From positions 97,915-161,914 of the forward strand of contig CABYND010000003.1 of assembly GCA_902520195.1 (NCBI GenBank): a DNA stretch of 64,000 bases, written 5' to 3'. The notes under the pieces were generated by a model. It was given only the letters and a program-made list of their open reading frames with translations, did no database searches and was not told the DNA's origin. Source of the stretch: Halieaceae bacterium. Its GTDB lineage: Bacteria > Pseudomonadota > Gammaproteobacteria > Pseudomonadales > Halieaceae. Shown here piece by piece: positions 8,908-16,031 of the stretch (position 1 is its first letter; each line of letters starts with the position of its first letter). The translations under genes and the position numbers were made by a program.

Positions 8908-10539
8908 ATGCAAAAAAAATCCACCGACAAGGCGGTCTTCTCTCGCTCCGGAATAGAACTCAAATCATTTTACACCGGTGATGATATTCCTGATGAACAC
9001 AGGGATCGGGCCGCGGCGGCACCTGGCGAGACGCCCTACCATCGTGGCTTTCACCCATCCGGATATCGCAGTAAGCCCTGGAGAATCTTTCAACTCAGCG
9101 GCTTCGGTAAACCCGAAGACGAGAATGAGCGCATTAAGTTTCTGCTGAAAAATGGCGAAACGGGCTTCATCATGGAGCATGATCGCAACACCGCCGATCA
9201 CTGCTACAACGTCGACCACCCAGAAGTTGTGGCGCGGCGCGAAGATGTTGGATTAACCGGGGCCGTCATGCAAAGTGTTCGCGACACAGCCATCTGTATG
9301 GACGGCTTGCCTGTGGACAGCAGCTTCGGCCACGCAGGGGGCGCCGTTGTTCAACACGCGCCCTTCGCCCTCGCCGCCTACTGGACCGTTGCCAAACAGC
9401 GAGGATTTAACCTCGCAAAATTACCCGGCACGGGTCAGAGCGACTTCAATCTGACGTACTTGGGATGTGTGACCAAGGAGCAGATCCCGACGCTGCCGGG
9501 TCTCCGATTCAATGCCGACATCATTGAATTCTGCGATCGCTACCTGCCTTATTGGGTACCAGTGTCAATAGCCGGCTATAACGCGGCCGACACTGGTCTC
9601 AGTCCAGATCAGGAGTTGGGCGTCCTCTTCGCCAATGCCGTTGAATATCTCGATGAAATCAAGAGAAGGGGTAGCGTAGATCTGACCAAAGCCGCCAAAG
9701 CCTGCGGTGGCGTGAGCTTCAGGGCCTCGATCGAATTTATCGAGGAGGCCTGCAAAATGAGGGCCGCCAGGCTGATGTGGGCTGACCTCCTACGAGAGCG
9801 CTACGGCATAACCGACCCCAAAGTGGCCAATCTGCGAATCCACTGCGTTACCGCGGGATCAAAAATGACCTACCAACAGCCGCTGAACAATATTGTCAGA
9901 GGCACCTTGATGGCCCTTGGAGCTGTTTTTGGCGGAGTGCAGTCACTCGGCGTGTCGGGTTACGACGAGGCCCTGTCAATTCCCTCAGAACATGCGCACC
10001 AAATGTCGGTGAGGATTCAGCAGATTCTTCAGGAAGAAACAGGAATAGCCAACGTTACGGACCCGTTGGGCGGTTCGTATTATGTCGAGACACTCACTGC
10101 TCAGCTAGCTGAGAAGGCTTGGGAGTTTTTTGAGGAAATTCAAAACCAGGGCGGCTACTTGGCCACTTTAGATTCAGGTTGGTTGCACGCGCGCGCCGCA
10201 GAGAATCAATATCAAGAGTTCATGGACATGGAAAACGGCGACCAGCAGGTGATCGGCGTGAATTGCTTTCAGGACGACGAATCACCCTTCGAGGTGGATG
10301 GCTTCATGGGAACCGATGACGCCTTTGATGTGGCAACAGCGCGTCTTAATGACGTTCTCAGAACCCGTCATGAGAAGGCTGCAGCCTCCGCTCTGAAGCA
10401 GCTCGAGGCTGATTGCCGCAGTGATACAAATATCATGCCCGCGATGATGGAAGCGATGTCGGCTGAAGTCACACTGGGCGAAATCGGTAACGTCTACAGA
10501 GAAGTTTTTGGCAACTGGAATACGCCGATTCAGATGTGA
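8908..10539 (+). CDS. B12-dependent acyl-CoA mutase, large (catalytic) subunit, divergent
   Basis: A 543-residue protein of the methylmalonyl-CoA mutase alpha-subunit family (TIM barrel that holds the acyl-CoA). Recognisable segments: PWRIFQLSGFGKPEDEN near residue 57, NIVRGTLMALGAVFGGVQSL near 328, the following SGYDEALSIPSEHAHQMSVR, and the DPLGGSYYVETLT end. The C-terminal B12 domain is on the next gene, as in heteromeric isobutyryl-CoA or 2-hydroxyisobutyryl-CoA mutases. It departs from the family: the usual SISGYHMxEAG reads SIAGYNAADTG, with N215 at the position of the active-site His, and the usual FDLPTQ-x-GYDSD region reads EHDRNTADHCYNVD. I therefore do not assign a substrate. Confidence 0.85.
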   Translation: MQKKSTDKAVFSRSGIELKSFYTGDDIPDEHRDRAAAAPGETPYHRGFHPSGYRSKPWRIFQLSGFGKPEDENERIKFLLKNGETGFIMEHDRNTADHCYNVDHPEVVARREDVGLTGAVMQSVRDTAICMDGLPVDSSFGHAGGAVVQHAPFALAAYWTVAKQRGFNLAKLPGTGQSDFNLTYLGCVTKEQIPTLPGLRFNADIIEFCDRYLPYWVPVSIAGYNAADTGLSPDQELGVLFANAVEYLDEIKRRGSVDLTKAAKACGGVSFRASIEFIEEACKMRAARLMWADLLRERYGITDPKVANLRIHCVTAGSKMTYQQPLNNIVRGTLMALGAVFGGVQSLGVSGYDEALSIPSEHAHQMSVRIQQILQEETGIANVTDPLGGSYYVETLTAQLAEKAWEFFEEIQNQGGYLATLDSGWLHARAAENQYQEFMDMENGDQQVIGVNCFQDDESPFEVDGFMGTDDAFDVATARLNDVLRTRHEKAAASALKQLEADCRSDTNIMPAMMEAMSAEVTLGEIGNVYREVFGNWNTPIQM

Positions 10540-10560
10540 TTGAGCGCTGGGGGGATTAGA

Positions 10561-10938
10561 TTGCAAAAGCGGATACTGATGGCCAAAACCGGCCTCGACG
10601 GCCACTGGCGCGGCCCCACTATCGTCGCCAGAGCACTTCGTGATGCAGGCTTTGAAGTGATAATGATCGGCATGGCCAACACCGATGACATTGTCACATC
10701 GGCGGTAGATGAAGACGTTGACCTCGTAGGCCTCAATGTCGGCGGTCACATTGATGTGGCAATCAGGGCGATCGAGAGCGTGCAGCGTGCTCGCCCCGAA
10801 CTGCCGATATTTGCCGGCGGCACAATTACTCCCCGAGCTGCCAAACAACTTGAGGCCTTGGGAGTGGAGGTTTACCCGCCCGGGTCTCAATTAACGGATA
10901 TCGTAGACGCCGCCAAGCGTCTTACCGACAAAAAGTAA
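10561..10938 (+). CDS. B12-binding small subunit of acyl-CoA mutase
   Basis: About 125 residues forming the Rossmann-like cobalamin domain. The DxHxxG lower-ligand motif is intact as TGLDGHWRG, so the histidine that coordinates cobalt is present. GLNVGGHIDV and FAGGTITPRAA match the nucleotide-tail binding loops (the usual S-x-L is altered). I chose TTG at 10561, because a run of six G (10549-10554) stands 6 bases upstream; a TTG at 10540 directly after the large-subunit stop and an ATG at 10579 are alternatives. It works as a partner of the preceding large subunit. Confidence 0.85.
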   Translation: MQKRILMAKTGLDGHWRGPTIVARALRDAGFEVIMIGMANTDDIVTSAVDEDVDLVGLNVGGHIDVAIRAIESVQRARPELPIFAGGTITPRAAKQLEALGVEVYPPGSQLTDIVDAAKRLTDKK

Positions 10939-10943
10939 GAACG

Positions 10944-11897
10944 ATGACCGAGGCAACTACGCAGACGTTACTCGCGTCTGCTCTAAATGGAGATCGCTCT
11001 AGCCTGGCCCGCCTTCTCAGCCACGTAGAACGAGACCCGAGCGCGGAAGCAGAGATACGTGCCGGTCTCGCCAACATGAAGACTGAATCGGTAGTGATCG
11101 GGGTAACTGGGCCGCCAGGTGCTGGCAAGTCTTCTCTCATTAGCGCGCTACTGCCTCACACAACCAAATCCTTTGACAGGACCGCCGTGCTGGCCGTGGA
11201 CCCCTCATCGCCCTTCTCAGGGGGTGCATTACTCGGTGATCGTGTCCGAATGCAGAACCACGATTTAGGTGATCGGGTGCTCATCCGCTCAATGGCATCA
11301 AAAGGCGAGAGCGGCGGACTGGCGAGGGCCGCGGCAACGGCGATTCAGGTGCTGGCAGCCTGCGGTTGGCCACTGATACTGGTGGAAACCTTGGGCATTG
11401 GTCAGGTAGAACTGGACGTGATGGATTTGGCGACGGTGGTAGCCGTGGTGCTCAACCCTGGTTGGGGAGATACCTTTCAGGCAAACAAAGCGGGCCTCAC
11501 TGAAGCGGGCGACGTCTTCGTTATTAACAAAGCTGACAAAGATGGCGTTCAACAGACCCGTGCCGACCTGCAAGATTCTTTATCATTATTGCAGTCTCCA
11601 GTGCCTATCCAGATTTTCGAAACCATAGCTGTGAATGAAGACGGTGTCGCTGCGCTGTGGCAAGGGATCGAGACATATTTAGCCGACGCGCAGACGACCG
11701 GGCTTCAAGAACAAAAGCAACGTATCAGACGTCGCCGCTTGCTAATCAGAATATTACAAAGCGGCTGTGAAGCTCGAATAGACGCCTACTGTTGCAGTGA
11801 CCACGGCAGTGCTCAGGTAGATAGAGCGCTGGCGGGTGAACTGTCCATTGAGGCGCTGCAAGCAGACCTGTTTGCAAGCATATCTCAACCCGGATGA
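10944..11897 (+). CDS. MeaB/ArgK-type G-protein chaperone of B12 mutase
   Basis: A 317-residue P-loop GTPase that loads or protects adenosylcobalamin mutases. Walker A is GPPGAGKSS (residues 56-64), followed by AVDPSSPFSGGALLGDRVRM, the family's base-binding VINKAD, and the Walker B region ILVETLGIGQVE. The last differs from the usual ETVGVGQSE by Ser to Val, and the switch segment usually reading RPSPSSG is RSMASKG, so it has co-diverged with its unusual mutase. It starts 5 bases after the small subunit. Confidence 0.88.
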   Translation: MTEATTQTLLASALNGDRSSLARLLSHVERDPSAEAEIRAGLANMKTESVVIGVTGPPGAGKSSLISALLPHTTKSFDRTAVLAVDPSSPFSGGALLGDRVRMQNHDLGDRVLIRSMASKGESGGLARAAATAIQVLAACGWPLILVETLGIGQVELDVMDLATVVAVVLNPGWGDTFQANKAGLTEAGDVFVINKADKDGVQQTRADLQDSLSLLQSPVPIQIFETIAVNEDGVAALWQGIETYLADAQTTGLQEQKQRIRRRRLLIRILQSGCEARIDAYCCSDHGSAQVDRALAGELSIEALQADLFASISQPG

Positions 11898-11921
11898 ACC
11901 CTTTCAATGATGGAATAGCCC

Positions 11922-13058
11922 ATGCCCACGCAAAATGACGAAGCTCTTACGATTTTTCAGAATAGCCTCGCTACGTTTCTGGACACAACTGCGCCACCTG
12001 AGGCCATCGAACGCTGGAATCAGAACAAGCAGGTAGATCGTGATGCCTGGTTGGCTGCTGGCGAGTTTGGGATGCTCGGCGTTCTGGTACCGGAAGAACA
12101 TGGCGGTCTGGGCGTGGATTTTCGCTACGAGCGAGCAATCATGGAAGCCTTCGCCGAGCGAGGCCTTGAGGGATGGGGTGTGCCAGTGCATAACATGATC
12201 GCAGCCCCTTACCTGATCGAGCATGGGACACCAGACCAAAAAACCCAGTGGCTACCCAGGGTTGTCTCCGGCGAGACGATCTTAGCGATCGCGATGACCG
12301 AGCCTGGCGCTGGGTCCGACCTGCAGGGCATGCGCACCCGCGCGGTTCGCAATGGTGACGAGTGGATTATCAATGGCAGCAAGGTATTTATCTCAAACGG
12401 CCAGATGTCGGATTTGGTATTGCTGTGCGCAAAAACCGAAATGGAAGACGGCCCAGATAAGATTTCGATTTTCTTGGTCGAGGGCGACCGGCCGGGGTTT
12501 AAGCGGGGCAAAAATCTCGACAAGGTCGGGCGCGATGCTCAGGACACGTCTGAGCTCTTTTTTGAGGATGTCCGACTTCCAATGAGCAATGTGCTGGGAG
12601 GGGTGCCCGGGAAAGGTTTTGCCCAATTGATGGAGCTGTTACCCCAAGAACGACTGGGTATTGCCGTGATGGGTCTAGGCATGCTCGAGCGTGCTCTCAA
12701 TCTCACCGTTGAGTACACCAAGGAACGGCAGGCTTTTGGCCAGTCATTATTCGACTTTCAAAATACTGCATTTTCATTGGCCGACATTAAAACGGAGGTC
12801 ACCATTGGTAAGGCCTTCATAGACCACTGCACTGATTTACTGATCAAAGGTGAGTTGGATGCGGCGACCGCGTCGATGGCAAAACTCTGGATTACCGAAC
12901 GCGAGTTAGACGGCATAAACCGGTGCGTACAGTTTTTCGGTGGCTATGGCTGGATGAATGAGTACCCTATTGCCCAGCTTTATAAAGACGCGCGCATCGA
13001 CACCATTCATGGAGGCACCTCTGAGATCATGCGGCTACTGATCGCACGCTCAATATAA
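11922..13058 (+). CDS. Acyl-CoA dehydrogenase (long-chain-type active site)
   Basis: A 378-residue FAD enzyme introducing a trans-2,3 double bond into an acyl-CoA. Visible: AMTEPGAGSDLQGM (flavin and substrate loop), KVFISNG, ERQAFGQSLFDFQ, and a C-terminal IHGGTSEIMRLLIAR. The position that holds catalytic Glu in medium-chain enzymes is Gly here (HGG), but a Glu in the helix before the arginine-rich ERQAFG stretch (GMLERALN) matches the long-chain/isovaleryl arrangement, so the enzyme is probably active. It sits 24 bases after meaB. Confidence 0.88.
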   Translation: MPTQNDEALTIFQNSLATFLDTTAPPEAIERWNQNKQVDRDAWLAAGEFGMLGVLVPEEHGGLGVDFRYERAIMEAFAERGLEGWGVPVHNMIAAPYLIEHGTPDQKTQWLPRVVSGETILAIAMTEPGAGSDLQGMRTRAVRNGDEWIINGSKVFISNGQMSDLVLLCAKTEMEDGPDKISIFLVEGDRPGFKRGKNLDKVGRDAQDTSELFFEDVRLPMSNVLGGVPGKGFAQLMELLPQERLGIAVMGLGMLERALNLTVEYTKERQAFGQSLFDFQNTAFSLADIKTEVTIGKAFIDHCTDLLIKGELDAATASMAKLWITERELDGINRCVQFFGGYGWMNEYPIAQLYKDARIDTIHGGTSEIMRLLIARSI

Positions 13059-13107
13059 TCTCGTCCCACTGAATCAAAGATTTGCCACCAAAGATGGAAG
13101 TAACACC

Positions 13108-13899
13108 GTGACCGATGCACTACTCCAAGAGCTGAGAGGTGACACACTCTGGTTAACTCTCAACCGACCCAACGAACTTAACGCGATGAATAAGCCCTTG
13201 GTGAGCGCTTTGCGAGATACGTTTGAGGCTCTTAGTAGCCGACACGAGGTGCGTATTGTTGTTCTTCAAGCAAAAGGCAAAGCTTTTTGTGCAGGGCTAG
13301 ACTTGCAGTCAGAAAGTTGGGGAGATGATGCCTCACCGCAGGCTCTGCTCGCTATGCAGCGTGACATATCTGATATCTATCGGGCAATGCGCCGCTGTCC
13401 GCAGCCCATCATCGCTCTGATCCAAGGCGCTGCCTGCGGGGGTGGATTTAGCCTAGCGCTCGCATCAGACATACGGATAGCCGCAACGACTGCAAAAATG
13501 AATGCCGCCTTCATACGCGCGGGTTTAACCGCGTGCGATATGGGTTGCAGTTACTTATTACCTAGACTCGTCGGCTTGTCAGTGGCTAGCGAGCTGATGA
13601 TGACCGGGAAATTCATCAGCGCTGAAAGAGCACTGAGAGTAAATTTAGTCTCCGAGGTCGTCAGCGAGCAGGAGCTCGCCAATACCGCCGAGCGGTACGT
13701 TGCTGACATGCTGGCAACGTCACCGATGGGTTTGCGGTTAACCAAGGATGGGTTGAACTTTAGTGTCGACGCGCCCTCTCTAGATGCCGCCATGGCGCTG
13801 GAAGACCGACAGCAAGCGCTCGTTGCAGGTTCGGCTGACGCGAGAGAGGCGATCAATGCGTTTTTGGAAAAAAGAGCACCCATTTGGAAAAACCAATAG
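13108..13899 (+). CDS. Enoyl-CoA hydratase/isomerase family protein
   Basis: A 263-residue crotonase. The oxyanion-hole pieces AFCAGLDL and IQGAACGGGFSLALASD are present. Both glutamates of classical enoyl-CoA hydratase are absent: GGGxELA is GGGFSLA, and the second lies in FIRAGLTACDMGCSYLLPRLVG, where an Asp (ACDMG) could serve instead. Subfamilies with this pattern carry out hydration, isomerisation or hydrolysis of unusual acyl-CoAs. The GTG start has a good GGAAG site. It is the last intact gene of the mutase operon. Confidence 0.85.
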   Translation: MTDALLQELRGDTLWLTLNRPNELNAMNKPLVSALRDTFEALSSRHEVRIVVLQAKGKAFCAGLDLQSESWGDDASPQALLAMQRDISDIYRAMRRCPQPIIALIQGAACGGGFSLALASDIRIAATTAKMNAAFIRAGLTACDMGCSYLLPRLVGLSVASELMMTGKFISAERALRVNLVSEVVSEQELANTAERYVADMLATSPMGLRLTKDGLNFSVDAPSLDAAMALEDRQQALVAGSADAREAINAFLEKRAPIWKNQ

Positions 13900-13909
13900 C
13901 GACTGGAGT

Positions 13910-14340
13910 TTCTCGAATTAAGGGTTTAGCCCCGCACTTGTTGGCGTTGGACTTCTCGCCTGGCAGGGCCGCCATGAAAAACAACGTCGCGATGGGGCGC
14001 CGCGCCCGAGAGGCAATCTCGGAAGATATGCCTGTGCTGATTTTCTCTTCGGGGTTCGTCTCAACGGCAGGACAATTCGGTACCGGGCGGGCGGTCGATG
14101 CGCCCTCGACGACCTTCGTCGCCAAACTCATCAGCGACGCGCGCACTAACATGGTGCCGATTTTCTTCCATGGCCAACAGCAGTGCGTTTCATATCGCGT
14201 CCCACCTCTCGGAGTCCTTGCGTATGGCGTTTCTTGTTCGTGACGCGAGGGCCCGCTTCGACGTCACGATCCGGGATACCCTGCCCTATGAATCCTTCGA
14301 GGGTATTGAAGGAAGAAAAGCGCTAACGCATTACCTCTAA
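13910..14340 (+). pseudogene. Broken lysophospholipid acyltransferase (hemolysin-like), C-terminal remnant
   Basis: Two overlapping frames together read as the second half of a PlsC-like acyltransferase. The first frame gives LALDFSPGRAAMKNN, VLIFSSGF and TNMVPIFFHGQ; the second continues with NSSAFHIASHLSESLRMAFLVRD, ending DTLPYESF...RKALTHYL and a TAA at 14338. The switch happens at about 14171-14177, and a loss of two bases (or gain of one) explains it. The N-terminal half with the HX4D catalytic motif is missing, cut off where the crotonase gene ends. This looks like a recombination scar at the edge of the catabolic island. Confidence 0.7.
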
Positions 14341-14461
14341 GATGCCGTTCAACAGTTGAGCGAGGCGCAATCAGGCGAATTGGTTTAACGCCGCTGAATC
14401 GGGCTTTTCTGCAGGTCACGTGCGTTTTTGACACAATCGGCGCTGAATAAAGGAGCCCACC

Positions 14462-15463
14462 ATGCCTGTACTCACCCTCGAGCAGATTGAATCTCTTTGC
14501 GCTGACGCCCTAAAGCGCGCCGGTGCCAGCGACGAGCAAGCGGCGATCGTCGCCGAAGAGATCATGGACGCCGAAGCCGAGGGCATCCGCAATGTTGGGC
14601 TCGGCTATCTGCATCTGTACCTGAAGCATCTTCGCTGCGGCAAAGTAAACCCGGCCGCGGCACCAAAAATCGTCAAAACCTCGGAATCAACCACGGTAGT
14701 CGATGCGGATTTTGGCTTTTGTCACCACGCCTATGTGATTGCCGAAGGGCGGCTCATTGAGACGACCCGCGCCCAAGGTGTGGGACTCATGTCGATTCAT
14801 CATTCTTCATCGGCGGGCGTGCTGGGGTGGTTTGTGCGACGCCTCGCGCGCGAGGGTTTGGTGTCGCTGATGTTCGCCAATAGCTCCAAAGCCGTAGCGG
14901 CCCACGGCGGTAAAGTGCCCTTCTTTGGCACCAACCCCTTCGCGATGGGCGCCCCGCGCGCCGGTGATGAGCCACTAGTGATCGATATGGCGACAGCCTC
15001 GACCGCGCGAGTGAATCTGGTGCGCGCCGCCGCGGAGGGCCGCGAGATTGAGCCCGGCCATGCGATCGACCCCGACGGCAACCCCACCACGGACCCGGCG
15101 GCAGGACTCAAAGGCGCACAGCTCCCCGTGGGCGGCCCCAAAGGCTTTGGTCTGGGCTTGATGGTCGATGTGCTGGCCGGCGTACTCACTGGCAGCAACT
15201 GCTCCTACGAGGCTTCGATGTTCGCGACCACCGAAGGCGGCCCCCCGAATGTCGGTCAAACCATCATCGCGATGGATCCGACCTTTATTGGCGACGGGTT
15301 CAACCCCCATCTGGAGACGATGTTCAGCGCACTCACGGAGGGCAACGAGGTGCGGATCCCCGGCGAGCGCCGCGGGGCTGAGCGTGTAAAGCATGAAGCA
15401 GAGGGCGTTGAAGTACCGGAGACGCTACTAGAGCAAATCGAGACGCTGGCGGCCGGTGGCTAA
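14462..15463 (+). CDS. Ldh2-family (malate/L-lactate dehydrogenase-like) protein lacking catalytic residues
   Basis: A 333-residue member of the NAD(P)-dependent Ldh2/MdhE fold, which reduces 2-keto or imino acids. GTNPFAMGAPR, VIDMATAS, AIDPDGNPTTDP and GPKGFGLGLMVDVL fit well. Against AllD (ureidoglycolate dehydrogenase, recalled from memory) the catalytic Ser-His-Gly-x-x-Arg stretch reads NVGLGY, and the segment with the catalytic His reads HHSSSAG shifted, so the usual Ser, His, Arg and second His all appear replaced. It may be inactive or do other chemistry. It converges on soxG with 10 bases between them. Start ATG follows an AAAGGAG ribosome site. Confidence 0.85.
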   Translation: MPVLTLEQIESLCADALKRAGASDEQAAIVAEEIMDAEAEGIRNVGLGYLHLYLKHLRCGKVNPAAAPKIVKTSESTTVVDADFGFCHHAYVIAEGRLIETTRAQGVGLMSIHHSSSAGVLGWFVRRLAREGLVSLMFANSSKAVAAHGGKVPFFGTNPFAMGAPRAGDEPLVIDMATASTARVNLVRAAAEGREIEPGHAIDPDGNPTTDPAAGLKGAQLPVGGPKGFGLGLMVDVLAGVLTGSNCSYEASMFATTEGGPPNVGQTIIAMDPTFIGDGFNPHLETMFSALTEGNEVRIPGERRGAERVKHEAEGVEVPETLLEQIETLAAGG

Positions 15464-15473
15464 AGCGACAGAG

Positions 15474-16031
15474 TTACTCGAGCCACTCTCCCATCGCATC
15501 TTCAATAGCCTCCCACAGATAACGCGCGAGGGATTGATCAACAAACATTGAAAACACAGGGTGATCGTTTTCACTCTGATGGGCGGCGATGATCACCGAC
15601 ACGCGGGCCACCTGCGTCTGGGCGACGCTACCCAGCGGAAAGGCGGCCTCTGAGAGGTCAACGCCACAGAGCTTCGCCATGATCTCGGCCCGCGGCTCTC
15701 CTGCCAATTGCAGCCATGCATGACTATGCTGGCAATAAAACGGCCAGACGCCCGCCGCGACCGCCTCGGATGCCGGTCGGCCTGTTGATGCCTCGCTATC
15801 TGGTTGTAACAGCCAAAACTCGCGATGACTCAGTGACATCACAAGGCCTAACTCGCCGCTGGCGACAATCTGGCTCGGTGCGTCCTGGAGTGCATGTCCC
15901 TGACTCAATAGCCATTCGCGAGCACCGGCGCCCCGCACGCCCTCTCGGTGCGCGAGCGTTAGATCACTCAGCCGAAGCCCAGCGGGGCCTTCGACCACAC
16001 CAATGCCTTCAAGTGGGCTGCGCAGGCTCAC
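15474..16031 (-). CDS. soxG: Sarcosine oxidase gamma subunit-like
   Basis: A 185-residue protein recognised by the N-terminal MSLRSPLEG and by its place after soxA, overlapping it by 4 bases (ATGA). The gamma subunit resembles the C-terminal folate-binding part of GcvT-type proteins and packs against the alpha subunit in heterotetrameric sarcosine oxidase. The sequence is divergent, so the call leans on context. It is the last gene of the operon that begins with the aldehyde dehydrogenase. Confidence 0.8.
   Translation of the reverse strand: MSLRSPLEGIGVVEGPAGLRLSDLTLAHREGVRGAGAREWLLSQGHALQDAPSQIVASGELGLVMSLSHREFWLLQPDSEASTGRPASEAVAAGVWPFYCQHSHAWLQLAGEPRAEIMAKLCGVDLSEAAFPLGSVAQTQVARVSVIIAAHQSENDHPVFSMFVDQSLARYLWEAIEDAMGEWLE

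Noticed and set aside
10282..10890. 202-codon open frame antisense to the mutase genes
   Set aside because: It lies wholly opposite two well-supported genes, and its translation is a typical antisense shadow.
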